This document shows positions 1-10,403 of a DNA stretch of 64,000 bases, piece by piece. This DNA comes from Hermatobates lingyangjiaoensis (lineage: Eukaryota > Arthropoda > Insecta > Hemiptera > Hermatobatidae): positions 5,825,001 to 5,889,000 of the forward strand of contig JAPFBL010000254.1 of the NCBI GenBank assembly GCA_026182355.1, written 5' to 3'. Each line of letters starts with the position of its first letter. Positions within the stretch are counted from its first letter, which is position 1. The position numbers and the translations under genes are program-made. Under the pieces are notes generated by a model. It made no database searches and was not told the origin of the DNA. It saw only the letters and a list, made by a program, of their open reading frames with translations.

Positions 1-633
1 GTATGCGTGATGTAGTGAGATTTGCGAAGTTTATAATCAGACAAATGCTTATATTAATTTAATATTTGTATATTTTGACACATAAATACATGCTTATTAT
101 CCTAAAAAGCATGTATCTTAAATGTGGGTGAGGCCTCTGCACAAACGATTTCTTTGTCAATGCCTTATAACATTTGGGAAATCTTCATTTTTTTTTTACG
201 CTAAGGAGCATAATAGAATAAGAAACGTTCGGCCAAAACATTGGTTATTATGAGGTAGAATGTCGAAGTGAATGAATAAACATTACACATTTGATAAAAA
301 CAGTACGGAGGTAGCCTCCGTCTCCTCTACCTAGCTCTTTCCTCCTTTGCAAAATATTTGAACCCTTACAGTTAATTATATAATTAAACTGAAGACAAAT
401 TGGAGTGGGATTATTAACATTATTGTTATTGTTCTCATTACTTGTATTTATAGTATGATTTTCAACATTCAATGATATTAGTAATTCAAATAACAGTAAT
501 ATGAAATATGACATTACAAATAATAACAGTGATAATGTAATAAAATTTAGTAATGTAATAATAATATAGTCAGAATACTGCATATAATATTTTGTTATAT
601 GAATATTATAACTGTCTTATTTATGTCAATTTT
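1..633. other. AT-rich sequence, nothing recognised
   Basis: No coding potential, RNA gene or transposon end could be recognised. Short open frames here are AT-rich and resemble no family I know. Confidence 0.5.
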
Positions 634-699
634 CTAATGTTGATAATAATACCATAAATTAGAAATAATAATTGCACTATTCCATTGCTTCTGTTGTTG

Positions 700-1333
700 A
701 TTATTTACTGACCACCAAGCAGTCAACTCCATGAGAACCGGATAGTAATTTGAGGAGTGCTCCTGTTTCGTTTTGAGCCTCATGCAAAGTCGATTGTGCT
801 GGCTTGTAATGTACGTGGCAACTACTGGATAGTAGATGTCCAGAGTAAGCCTGCTGCAAGGCCTAACCCTTCTTCCTAACCCTCGTACACTTCCACATCG
901 TGTATTCAGTGTTAAAGTCCCCTCCCTCGTAGTGGGTGTGGGCATTCCCAACAAACTTTTTCAATCTTTCTAAAGTACACAGTTTACGGTGTGTTATACA
1001 TCGATACCTGCCCAAATGGCTTCCCACAGTGTTGGATTTTCCAACTTAACCTCTAAGTTAGACGCAAGTATTGTATATGGTATGTCTGATCAGGCAGCTA
1101 TTAGAGTTTGGAGTTTTTTTATTGCTTTTCTCTCCTACTCGAGAATAAGACTTTATGCCTGTTCTCTTGGTTGGGTAACCAGACAGACTGTATTTATATT
1201 GTAGTGCTGAGTATGAGTGAGCTGCACTACGAATGTTGAAATGATGATCGGTGAACTCTAAGAATTCTAATTTCAAATGAATTTCATTTGCTTTAAAAAT
1301 GAGAAATTTTAATTCTCTATTGACCCTCTTCAT
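700..1333 (-). pseudogene. LINE endonuclease (APE-type) remnant
   Basis: Read on the minus strand, the segment begins (near 1333) with LKFLIFKANEIHLKLEFLEF, which resembles the N-terminus of LINE apurinic-like endonucleases (LKxLxWNANGI..ELxEFL). YSLSGYPTKRT follows, matching the GYxxYRTDR region. Near 930-950 comes GGDFNTEYTMWKCTR, matching the GGDFNAKHTxWG motif that carries the catalytic Asp and Asn. In-frame stops and frame changes interrupt it between about 1050 and 960, so it is dead. The domain would normally nick target DNA for target-primed reverse transcription. No reverse transcriptase was recognised downstream (toward position 1). Clade is not assigned; Jockey/R1/I-like groups are all possible. 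Confidence 0.6.
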
Positions 1334-1339
1334 AACAGC

Positions 1340-2280
1340 ATGATCTCGTAAGAGGATGTGTCCATCTGTTTGGACATCTTTGCTGCCGCAAGCAAGTGAG
1401 ACAATAACGAACTGTCTTGTATAGCCTTCATACCGTCATTTTCCTCTTGTAGAAGTTTCTTAGTCTAACCTGGTGCCTTGTCAACTAGAGAGGATGTCAC
1501 CTAGGTAATAGACTCTACTACAGACCCTTTTCCTGCAAAGCTGTTTTATTTCTTCTTCCGTGGCAACAGTAGGAAGGTTTCTGATAGCAGATCTAAAGTT
1601 TCTGTCTAACAGAACTAATATGTCTTAGGGTACTTGTTAGAGGCTAACGTTTGAAGCATCAATTTCAGGTTCATCATTGGAGAGAGCAAAGATAATATCT
1701 ATATATCTCCCATATACAGATAACTTTCGAACATTAAAAAAAAGGTCCCTCTCCACTTCATGGGAAAATTTGGAAAAACTAGTTCAAGAGATAACTCTAT
1801 TGCATTTCCGTCAGTTTATAAGTACAAAATACCTTCTAGAAAAAGGATTGTCACCGCATTAGTGCACATCTCTAGAAGGGTTTATGGTGACTGTTTAGGT
1901 ATTTCACATTTTAAAACATTGCGTTCTAAATGTATCGGATAAAAGGATCTACGAAAATATTAGTGAGGAGAGACAGAATTTGTTGATTTATGTAGAGTGT
2001 GCCGGGTTGTACTACACATAATTATTGTTTCACATGTTAAATGAGTATTACAATATCTAATTAATACATCTCAGGATTCATTATGTGCACGAAGCATACT
2101 TTTGAGCCAGCTACTACCCTACTACCTGCGTTTAACTACTGTAACTACTACAGCTGAATAGAGCAAACTTCAGTAAACCATCTTGGAATCCATATCAATT
2201 AACATAATGGAACAATGGAAAGTAAAATTGGCCTTTTCAGCTTAATGGTGATTGAAGAGTGACGTGATTCAGTGAGTAAT

Positions 2281-2331
<51 letters not shown>

Positions 2332-2508
2332 AAGAAAGAAAAATTGTGTGCATGTGTACTTGTGTGTGCTTTTTGGTAATGCATTTTCTAGATATATGTC
2401 ATTTTTAAGTAATGAATGAATAAATTATTGAGTGGATAAGAGGGGGAGAGTGACAGAGTGAGTATGTGATTGTTTGATCATTTGGTTTTTTACCCTGTAA
2501 GAAAGTAT
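1340..2508. other. No gene recognised; contains a (GA)n tract
   Basis: The minus strand of 1377-1870 has broken open frames (for example SAIRNLPTVATEEEIK) directly upstream of the LINE endonuclease remnant. They could be what is left of its first ORF, but I do not recognise the family. The rest is AT-rich apart from the microsatellite at 2283-2330. Confidence 0.3.
2283..2330. repeat. (GA)n microsatellite
   Basis: About 24 uninterrupted AG dinucleotides. The serine-leucine run on the opposite strand is a shadow of this repeat. Confidence 0.95.
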
Positions 2509-2520
2509 TTCCATACATTG
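2509..2520. repeat. SINE target-site duplication, left copy
   Basis: TTCCATACATTG, repeated exactly at 2739-2750 on the other side of the SINE. Confidence 0.9.
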
Positions 2521-2738
2521 GGGGGCCAAGTTAGCTCAGTGACTAACGTACTCGCCTTGGGCTGGTAGTCCAGGGTTCGGTACCATTCAGGCCTCGGTTT
2601 ATTCACGCAGGAGATGAATAAATCTGAGTGCGTCGGCCCTCGGAGAGGACGTTAAGCCGTTGGTCCCGAGCATATCTCAGAATAAATCTGAGGACTCCTA
2701 ATGTAGAATCTGTAGAATCACCCATTACCGAAAAAAAC
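2521..2738 (+). mobile_element. tRNA-derived SINE with perfect 12-bp target duplication
   Basis: The 5' part is tRNA-like, with an A box (TTAGCTCAGTGA) and a B box (GGTTCGGTACC). A conserved core follows (CTCGGAGAGGACGTTAAGCC, then TTGGTCCCGAG), resembling core domains shared by many invertebrate SINEs. The element ends in a short A-rich tail. TTCCATACATTG occurs immediately before it (2509-2520) and immediately after it (2739-2750), a perfect target-site duplication that fixes both ends. The intact duplication suggests a fairly recent insertion. A diverged relative lies on the minus strand near 36540-36685. Confidence 0.85.
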
Positions 2739-2750
2739 TTCCATACATTG
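2739..2750. repeat. SINE target-site duplication, right copy
   Basis: TTCCATACATTG, identical to 2509-2520. Confidence 0.9.
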
Positions 2751-2916
2751 CTCACCTGATAATTAAGTAAATACTTTGCTATTAAACCATATTTTTTAGG
2801 TCTTCTATTATTGTTTATTAAAGAATTGTTTATGGCGCAGGTTTAGATAGATATAAAAGATGTTATTGTGATTACACGTGTTAATGTTATAAAGAGTTTG
2901 TTTTTGTTGTAATTAG

Positions 2917-3047
2917 GTGGACTAAATGAGAGGCGTGGGGGTGGGCGTGTGGGACGAGACTTGTTGAAGGGGGCAGAGGCAGAGGGCGCCTGCGGAAAGG
3001 GATCGACTGAGCCCCAGCTGGCAGTGCCGTGTCATGCCGCCGCCTCC
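2917..3047 (+). other. Probable 5' UTR part of the arrestin exon
   Basis: A T-rich tract ending in AATTAG at 2911-2916 looks like a splice acceptor, after which the sequence turns abruptly GC-rich. The stretch is open in frame with the ATG at 3048, so coding sequence from an upstream exon cannot be excluded. It contains an upstream ATG at 2926 opening a 13-codon uORF that stops near 2967. A second out-of-frame ATG at 3034 overlaps the main start. Both could dampen translation; that is inference. Confidence 0.5.
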
Positions 3048-3159
3048 ATGGACTACATCCGCGAGTTTGACATCCGCCTCGAGAGGGAGATGTACTATGC
3101 AGGCGAAACTCTCGCCGGCCACGTCCTTCTCAACACGGTCGAAAACTTCAAACTTAGAT
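3048..3159 (+). CDS. Arrestin domain-containing protein (alpha-arrestin), first recognised coding exon
   Basis: The exon encodes the start of an arrestin N-terminal domain. From the ATG at 3048 it reads MDYIREFDIRLERE, then YYAGETLAGHV and ENFKLR, the first strands of the arrestin fold (family pattern F-[DE]-I-x-L, then Y-x-[AS]-G-[EQ]-T-[LV]-x-G). Alpha-arrestins are cytoplasmic adaptors that link membrane receptors and transporters to ubiquitin ligases and endocytosis. The exon ends before the donor GT at 3160 (GATGTAAGC) after one base of a codon. That phase-1 end joins the exon at 53479 to give KLR-S-VRVGLRGKAH, the expected family continuity. It sits in a GC-rich pocket unlike the surrounding intron. 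The ATG is the first Met of the arrestin homology; its context is GC-rich with G at +4. The precise paralogue cannot be assigned from this fragment. Confidence 0.85.
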
Positions 3160-3161
3160 GT

Positions 3162-4960
3162 AAGCACCAAGCCAACGCCTTAAACAACCTTATCCCACTC
3201 TTTACCACGTATCCCTGCCTCTTCATATCCCTAGTTACAAATACATGACATATCCCCTCAAAAATAATGACATAATTGCTCTTCAACAGCCCTCTCAGCA
3301 CAAGTAATAGTTACATATACATCCAAATATGAACTTCTGTCACTTTGCAATATTTATATATTAAATATACTGAATTCCCTTCCGACTTCAAATTTTACAT
3401 CTATAATACTATAATCGTTCCACTGTTAGGGAGGGTACAGATTCATTTATTCTGGATCGTAATTTTTGATGTTACTTGCAAAAAATAATTTTCCTATCAA
3501 TTACTTAATTATGAAAACAATGATTTATTCAGTAATAACTAAAATACTTATAATTAGGTGAATGTGCCTTAAAAAAATTCAATCTAAAATAATTAAATTG
3601 ACTTTTCTATATTTTTGAGGTTAAAAATCTAACGCATTATAAACAGTTGCACTACATAAGTGATAGTTATCTATAAAACGAGTTTATATTATATATAAAG
3701 GTTCACTTTGTAGTTAGTAATCTGATGAATGTAATTAACATTGGTTATCTGATGATAACTGAACATGCTTTGTGTGCATTATGTTAATTTTATTCAGCTA
3801 TGACACATGTATGGTTGAATAAGTATAATTACCTATAACATATGTTTAGCATTACATAAATTTAAAGTTGAAAATACGATCATCATGATGTTTCAATATT
3901 TATATAAATTTTAACCAGCATTAAAATATATTTGAATTAATACTTCATATTTACAATTTAAATATTGTTTGAAAACATTTTACATTCATTTAATAAATGT
4001 TTTTCAAAAAAGTATAAAAACAGTTAGGAACTAATTCTGATGTTTGAAATGGAACATGTTATTTATTTCCTAGACTAAAGAAACTCTCAAAGTAAAAGTC
4101 CATATAGTATTAGCAATGAGGTTTTTAATTAAGATTTATCTGAGAGAAGTCACCATCTAATCTTATTCACTGTGTTAGCAATCATTATATAAAGTTTCTT
4201 TTCTGAATTCTGGAAGAATACAAAAATAATAAATAATATTATATTTGAATTTACTCAATTATAAGTTATCTTTTTTCACGATGTAATTGTTTAAAATTAA
4301 GCTATTTTTTATATCCTCAGTAAGATTCTATAATTATACTTTTGATTACTATTTAACTTTGTTTAAAATATTTTTTTCATTAATATTATTCTTGTCCAAT
4401 GTTTTGGATATATTTGTTTTTCATTTCTTTAATATCACTCACTACTTTTAGAAAATAGTATCTGTGATGGTTATATTCCATAATCAATAGAAAATTACAT
4501 TATTTCAATGTTTTCTGGAAAATGTAATCTAGAGCTATCTATAAGTTGCTAAGTTCAGAATATATAATATTTTTTCAAAATAAATGATTTCATTTAAAAA
4601 GAAATACTTCATGATCTTTTTATCGTCAGATAACTCTAATTAATAAATTACTTTTGATTAATTTCATAAATAATTTGATAACTTTGGTAAATTTATAATG
4701 AAGAACTACCCTGTGTAATGAAAATATTTTATCAACTTCTCTAGATAATGTTTTTCATATTTATTGATTTAGGTGGTGGATCATTTCAAAATAGCCCATA
4801 ATTTCATCTTTCATTAGCAGTTACCGAATGATTTTTAATCTAAATTGTTTAATGCTATAGATATACCCTATAATGGACAAGGTAGTTTGTAATAATACCT
4901 CAACGACGTTCTGTATAATACTTTTTATATATATAACAAGATTTAACAATACTCACGTGA
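3162..4960. other. Intron sequence, nothing recognised
   Basis: AT-rich throughout, with no open frame, transposon end or tandem array that I can support. Confidence 0.6.
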
Positions 4961-4967
4961 AATACAA

Positions 4968-5135
4968 ATCAATGTCTAAACCACAATACGGAAATGAGAA
5001 AAATAACTAAGAACATTCAACCAAAACAAGAGGCCTTTATCAGAGTCTCAGTTAGACTCTGATAGAGACCACTTGCTTTAGTTGAAAGATTATAGTCATT
5101 TTCCTGATTTTCTTACTGTGGTTTGGACGTTCACA
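4968..5135. repeat. Foldback repeat, old copy of the GACT-CTGACGA family
   Basis: Two arms of about 75-80 bases in inverted orientation (about 4970-5045 and 5053-5133). Each carries a decayed form of the hammerhead-like unit found cleanly at 14271. The right arm reads GACTCTGATAG, then a TTGAAAGAT block and TATAGTC. The left arm, read in reverse, has CTGATAA and TTGAAT. The outer ends match other copies (GTGGTTT.GAC and TCACGTGAAAT). Core bases are mutated in both arms, so neither should be active. Confidence 0.65.
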
Positions 5136-6298
5136 TATTTATTTATGTACAAAATAAAAATTTGATCAATATAAGAAGTAGTTATGACTGTGGTTACAAT
5201 TACGTCTTCAATGATTAATGAAATGAATGATCTGAAAGAGAAAAGAGCACAGACAGTTAGAAAACAAACTTAAATACTTTGACATATGTATTGCCAGGAC
5301 AAGAAGTGCTCTGTTTGAGTGGCACTTAGATACATGCGAACTCTTAAGTAGCACCCGGACAATGTCTCTTAGACAAATCACTTGCTGACTATCATTACTA
5401 AAAGGGTTAAAATATTGACAAAGCGTGTTTTATATTGGTTTTATTCATTATATCATTTCTCCTCTATTATTGTTCATATATAGAACTATTCAAATGTATA
5501 CTAAATAAGCACACACGATAGGTTTATATACCTCCAGTTTCAAATTTTCTATTATTCTCATCAGAGGTGATATAACGTGGTACTAGAACGTGACAACTGA
5601 CAGTGCAGCCATAAATATCTCCGATCCTAGAAAATAGATAAACTTAAAAAGTATAGTTAAAAATTGGGTTCAGAAGAAATAGATAACAATAAATGGACAT
5701 GGAATAAAAAGAATAGTAGAAAATTAAAAATTATGCAAGTTGAAATGAGAGTAGAACATAACTAGAAAATAGAAAAACAAACATTTTTTTTTTAACAGTT
5801 TTCTTTCTGTTTGTCATTGTGGTTTTACTTTTATTTCAACCTGTTTAAATTCTAATTGTTTACCCCTCTTTTGTATTCCATATACATTTACTTTTATCTA
5901 TTCGGTTTTCACTTCTGTTCTTAATTATATGTTTTAAATACCCATTTAGCTGTTAGAACGTGTTTGCGGCAGCATTGATGGTAATTCTCTAATTCTACCG
6001 GCATATAGGGTCTTTCCTGTTTTCTTCTTTTAATGATAATTAAACCAAAAATTGGAAAATATGTCTTAACCTATTGAGTACACTTATTTAGTTTGTTTTT
6101 TTATACTTTTTTATATGTATGTATTCTTTAATAATACATTGTTTAATAAATAAATATATTTTATATTTATAATTCGTTTTCAGAACGAACTGAAAACAAT
6201 CTTAAATCAATTCAAAGAGTCCACACATGAGTAAAGAAGAACAAATAAGTCAGGCGAACTCTGATTCATTTCAGTTCTATTCTATTAGACGGACCATA
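5136..6298. other. Intron sequence, nothing recognised
   Basis: AT-rich with no supported gene or element before the mariner insertion that starts at 6299. Confidence 0.6.
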
Positions 6299-7191
6299 CG
6301 AGGTGTGTAAATAAAGTAGTGAGACTGATTTTTTTTTAAATTTTCTATTCAAATATAATTACAATGTGATATTGTCACCTTCAAAATAGTTCCCTTCGGA
6401 AGCCACACAGCGCTGGAGACGGTCCTTCCAATCATTGTAGCATTGCTGGAACTCGGATTCTGGAATGGCCTTCAGCTGGTCGGTTACAGCAGTTTGTATG
6501 TTTTGTAGTGTCCCGAAATGAGTTCCCTTGAGGTGATTTTCAATCTCGGGAAGAGGAAAAAGTCACAAGGACTCAAGTCTGGTGAATAAGGAGGCTGAGG
6601 AGCAACAGGAATGTTTTTACTGGCCAAAAACTCGTTTATTGAGATGGCAGTGTGACAGGGCGCGTTGTCGTGATGCAACACCCACTTGTCTTTGAGGTGT
6701 GATTCAAATTCAACTGTTCCCCGATCATTCTGACTGTCAAGCGTCGATCTGAACGCACAAGGTTCCGTACTCTGTTGACATTTTCATCGGTGTTTGCACT
6801 TGAAGGCCTTCCGCTTCGTGGTTCATCTTCAATCGACTCTCTTCCTTCTGAAAATTCCTTAAACCACCGAAAAACCTGTGCCCTTGATAAAACACGTTCT
6901 CCATAGGCCTCCTGAAGTTTTTCAAAAGTTTCGGTTGCATTATGTCCAAGTCTGAAGCAAAATTTGATTGCACACCGCTGCTCAACTTTGAGGTCACTCA
7001 TTTTTAAAACGCTCAAGAAAAAACCATTTCACGAAAACCAACGCTACGGACAAACAAATGACTGTGGCGAGTTCAGATTCATACTGGAGGCGCATCACAC
7101 GTGCACCTGACGCTACTCAAGGCCACGCGTCTCCAGCGTTGCCAGATCGAAAGCGACGTTGCCAGTCTCACTACTTTATTTACACACCTCG
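6299..7191 (-). mobile_element. mariner element, internally deleted copy A
   Basis: The element is bounded by near-perfect inverted terminal repeats (GAGGTGTGTAAATAAAGTAG on the left, its complement on the right) and flanked by TA at 6297-6298 and 7192-7193, the hallmark of Tc1/mariner insertion. It is 893 bases long, against about 1.3 kb for a full-length mariner, because the middle of the transposase gene is missing. It belongs to the same family as the copy at 14718-15630 but lies in the opposite orientation and has different lesions. Confidence 0.95.
6359..7001 (-). pseudogene. mariner transposase pseudogene (copy A)
   Basis: Transposase normally cuts and pastes the element through a D,D34D catalytic centre. 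The start ATG (6999-7001, minus strand) opens MSDLKVEQRCAIKFCF, followed by an intact N-terminal helix-turn-helix region through GEQLNLNHTS. A deletion junction near 6692-6696 then joins directly to the HHDNAPCHTA motif, removing the linker and the first catalytic Asp. The second Asp (HDNAPC) and third Asp (YSPDLSPCD) remain, with exactly 34 residues between them, placing it in mariner proper. A one-base loss after FPRLK, relative to copy B, shifts the frame. The normal C-terminus (VASEGNYFEGDNITL) is still readable to the stop at 6359. Confidence 0.9.
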
Positions 7192-7309
7192 TAAATCATT
7201 GAAATTACATATATATATAGAGTTTCATTTTTTATCCTGGAAAATTGACCAAACCCCGATTAGAGATCACACCTATTCTATCAAACGGTCGATATATTAT
7301 TGAATCTGT

Positions 7310-7311
<2 letters not shown>

Positions 7312-7365
<54 letters not shown>

Positions 7366-7379
7366 TAATATATATATAT
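7312..7379. repeat. (TA)n tract
   Basis: Long TA dinucleotide run with a short interruption, abutting the foldback repeat that starts near 7378. Confidence 0.95.
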
Positions 7380-7663
7380 CAGCTCAAAAACGAAGAAAAG
7401 CAACACACAGAGAAAGAGACACACTTACGAACTCAAATTTTCGCATGAAAGACGCATCCGTCTTCAGGAGAAAATAGAATGGGCGGCCAAGAACGCCAGA
7501 AACACAACGTCAGGAAACCGTCCCGGCAACCCGGGTTCTATTCTATTTTCTCCTGAAGACGGATCATCCAAAAATTTGAGTTCGTAAGTGTGTCTCTTTC
7601 TCTGTGTTTTGCTTTTCTTTGTTTTTGAACTGATTTGCGTCCAGTTTGGATAGTTTTTTCGAA
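7378..7663. repeat. Foldback repeat with CTGAAGA-type hammerhead-like arms
   Basis: The left arm (about 7378-7477) and right arm (about 7537-7663) are inverted copies, ending in CAGCTCAAAAACGAAGAAAA and its complement. They flank a central spacer and sit between TA tracts. A reduced relative of the same family lies at 60549-60665. The left arm holds the clean core annotated at 7432-7470. In the right arm GAAA has become AAAA. Confidence 0.75.
7432..7470 (-). ncRNA. Hammerhead-ribozyme-like motif (CTGAAGA family)
   Basis: Minus strand, in order: CTC (stem I), CTGAAGA (core), C, a hairpin GGATG..CATGC with one mismatch (stem II), GAAA, then ATT, which with the last core A makes the palindrome AATT (stem III). 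T (cleavage-site H17) and GAG, pairing with CTC, follow. Every conserved hammerhead core position is present; the one extra C before stem II is unusual. Activity is unproven. Confidence 0.5.
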
Positions 7664-7705
7664 TATTGAGTGAAATATATATATATATATACAAGAATTT
7701 ACAAA

Positions 7706-7822
7706 ACACGTGAAATAAAAATCAATGAGGGTTGGGTTTTTGACTCTGACGAAGACCGCTTGTTACGGTTGAAAGATTTTAGCTTTTTTTCCCCATTTGT
7801 TATTGTGGTTTGAACATTTATG
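7706..7822 (+). repeat. Solo copy of the GACT-CTGACGA repeat, slightly decayed
   Basis: At 7742-7784 the order is GACT, CTGACGA, stem-loop GACCG..CGGTT, GAAA, GATT, TT, AGCT. Compared with the intact copies, the palindrome (GATC to GATT) and the stem I partner (AGTC to AGCT) are mutated. The upstream CACGTGAAAT..ATCAATG is the inverted form of the family's usual right flank, so this is a collapsed foldback pair. Confidence 0.65.
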
Positions 7823-7828
7823 TAAATA

Positions 7829-7840
7829 TGTGTGTGTGTG

Positions 7841-7883
<43 letters not shown>
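7829..7883. repeat. (GT)n microsatellite
   Basis: About 26 GT units with one interruption, immediately downstream of the foldback-family copy. Confidence 0.95.
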
Positions 7884-7886
<3 letters not shown>

Positions 7887-8140
7887 AGTTAATAACCAGA
7901 CCAAATTTCTCTGATATCTCTTTCTTAATGTAATTTTCAATATTTCTATACAATACTGTCGTTACTTCATGTATAAAAGAGAACTTCCTATAGTCATTTA
8001 GTTGACATGGTCTAACTTGACCTTACTTATTTGGGAAAGTTTTAAATTCTATAACTATTATTTTTAATTTTTAATATGATACCAACATTTTACAAGTTAG
8101 TTATATTTTATATATTTTTCCAAATGTTTTTATGAGACCC

Positions 8141-8290
8141 TTGCTATTACACGCATCGACGGTGTCCCAGATTGAGAAGTAGTTATTCCTATGTACGAGT
8201 GTGTGGGGGCTGCACAGTCCCCATGGATACATTTGAACTGATATATAAGGTTTCTCACTTTCAGTATAAAACTTTTTACTGAGATGTTAT
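8141..8290 (-). pseudogene. Penelope-like element GIY-YIG endonuclease remnant
   Basis: The minus strand reads NLIYQFKCIHGDC, a short gap, then SYIGITTSQSGTP. This matches the start of the GIY-YIG endonuclease of Penelope-like retroelements: a [VI]Y-x-F-x-C-x4-C motif, then [ST]YIG-x-TT. In complete elements this domain follows the reverse transcriptase and nicks the target site. Here the catalytic Arg and Glu that should follow are not recognisable, and no reverse transcriptase is readable upstream. It lies between two hammerhead-like foldback repeats (7378-7663 and 8515-8752), fitting the known association of Penelope-like elements with hammerhead motifs. A plain chance match is the main alternative. 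Confidence 0.55.
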
Positions 8291-8514
8291 TTTTAGCACC
8301 AAAGTTACCAGCATTCGGACTTTCATGTGAAATCATACTCGCAATTGATTTTACTGAAACAAGAACTATATCTAAGCAACTTGACGAGCAGAGAAGAAAA
8401 ATGTTAGAATTGCTATACATTATTTTGAAAAAATATACCATATTTTTGAAAAATATCAGTAATTCCTTAATTATGAAAATGATATTGCTAACTTAAATGG
8501 TGTCAAACGAATAC

Positions 8515-8752
8515 AAGAAAAAAAACACATAGAAACAAAAACACAACTCACTTCAGAATTTCGATCTGGTCGTCATCAGGAGGAGAAGAAGAAGAGGAGT
8601 TCTAATCCGCTGGCAAGCAGAAAAAAATGTTTCAGTTACTGTTTGCTAGCCGAGCAGAACTTTTCTTTTTCTTCCTCTCATTCTCCTGATGTTGACGAAT
8701 CGAAATATTGAAGTGAGTTGTGTTTTTTCTTCGTGTTCTTTTCTTGAAAGAA
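8515..8752. repeat. Foldback repeat with hammerhead-like arms
   Basis: Inverted arms run roughly 8518-8590 and 8672-8752. The left arm (minus strand, 8551-8583) has CTGATGA, a weak hairpin and GAAA. The right arm has CTGATGT at 8686-8692 and GAAA at 8702-8705. The arms end in the same GAAGTGAGTTGTGTTTTT flank. The stem II hairpin is weak and one core A is T in the right arm. Confidence 0.65.
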
Positions 8753-9474
8753 AAGATTCAAATAGTGTTTATCTAGACGTTTTAAGTCATCATTGGGTCA
8801 ATTCGAATGTGACATAGTACTTCAAATGATTGGATTATATATTGCATGTAAAGAATTAAAACCTGAATTAACAATTTTCAAAATTTGATGCCAAAATGAA
8901 ATCATTGCTTTCAAAATTTAAATGAAGAATTTTATTGATTTCAATTAATGGAAATTAATTTTCCTTAATATTATATTTATTTTACAGTATAGTGGAAACC
9001 ATTTAAGGGTGAAGTCGATGGAATTGAATAATAAAGATAATAAGAAGGTGAAGGAGCCCTAATTTCCGGTTACTTAATAATTAGTGAAGGGGCTGGACCC
9101 TTCGGAGTTCTAGACTTCCTAAAAGAAGCAATAAGCTATAGATGGACAAGGATAGCCTCACTATCCAAGATTAAAACAGCTCAATAGGTAAATTCTGTCC
9201 AAACCCAAATTGTTAAAATATTAACACTTAATTAAGCATTGAAAATTATTAGTAGACATTACAACTGAACTTTTCAGTCAGATGTTACATGCTTCAATAA
9301 CAAAGTACAGGGCCAGATTTACCTATACTCTAAAAAAAACTATAGCTTAGAGAGCCTCGACCTCCGTGGGCACTAGCCTCTCAGTTGTACAAAATCAGAA
9401 ACTATAATATATTTGTGAACCATATCTTGAACAAATTAATTGTACCATATAATAATAAATTTTTACTCAATTAA
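8753..9474. other. Intron sequence; possible hAT-like end at 9308
   Basis: Nothing coding is recognised. CAGGGCCAGATTTACC at 9308 resembles the end of some hAT elements, and an inverted partner (AATCCGGCTCTG) ends at 11282. The flanking octamers match poorly, so no element is called. Confidence 0.3.
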
Positions 9475-10403
9475 TCTATATAAATAAAAGAAAGGTTTTG
9501 TCTGTACATTGCTTAGAACTGACTCATTTCAAGTTATTTTTGCATTTCATACATTAGAGAAACCGAATCTACTCTTAGAAAAATTCTGTCTGTCGGTTTG
9601 TCCGCAAAATTTTGTCACAAGTAAACTCAGCCACCATCAGACATAGCAAGCTGAAACTTTGACACTAAATTTGTGTATTTCTAACTTAAAATCTAAGCTT
9701 TGAATAGATTGAATATTCAACGTAGGAGAAAGTTATGAACTTTTAAGCCGCGTTTGGCTAACTATACAGACATGTTTATTTTGAAAATATACAGGTGTAG
9801 CAAGCAGATATTGTTAGTTGATTTTAATTTCATTTGCGTTTAAGCTCCCAACAAGAGCTTATTGACAATGTGTTTCCCAGAGTTCAAGATCTATTATCTA
9901 TTCAGAATAAATGACTTTCTGAACTAGCATTTCTCAACCCTTACTAATGAACGGGCAGGAAAAATCAACAAACAACTTCTTACGCTATATCAAGCCGAAA
10001 AAAGAACTTACAAGTCAGTAAACAGAGTGATTAGTGATGAGGAAGCAGTTCATTATCCAACTGAATTTCTTGACTATGTGACTTTTCCTGGACTGCCTGC
10101 TCATGAGTAAAAACTTAAAGTAGGGGCATCAATCATGCTGCGATTTAGTAGTAGTAGCAAATTTCATGTTACTAAACTTAAGTGTTCCAAAAATGTACAA
10201 CGGGATACGACTCTGAGTTCGTGCACTGCACAGATACACCATCATGGCTGGGTGTGGTACTGGGGAGTCTGTGTGTATACCATACACAATTGATCCTAAG
10301 GCATTATCCGTTTTCATTCAAACAATTGCAATGTCCCGTCAGCGTCTGTTTCGCAATGACGGTAACTAAGTCGCAAGAGGAAACTCTATCTACCGTAGGT
10401 TAG
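9475..10403 (+). pseudogene. Helitron relic with helicase C-terminal fragment
   Basis: Helitrons are rolling-circle transposons with a Rep/Pif1-type helicase. From about 9940 the plus strand reads AGKINKQLLTLYQ, then EEAVHYPTEFLDYV and FPGLPAHE-stop-KLKVGASIML. This matches the family pattern AVNYPTEFLNSL..GLPPHxLxLKVG. After a diverged stretch, FSFKQLQCPV, CFAMTVTKSQEETLSTVG (10310-10400) matches the last helicase motif (FAMTINKSQGQTL). Stops and missing blocks show it is dead. TCTATATAAATAAAAG at 9475 resembles a Helitron 5' TC terminus, followed by the CTGAAACTTTGACAC segment typical of that region. No CTRR 3' end was found. The 5' limit is less sure than the helicase. Confidence 0.75.

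Noticed and set aside
7058..7303. Open frame antisense to the mariner 5' end
   Set aside because: Shadow of the mariner terminal region and flank; the same frame appears in the other mariner copy.
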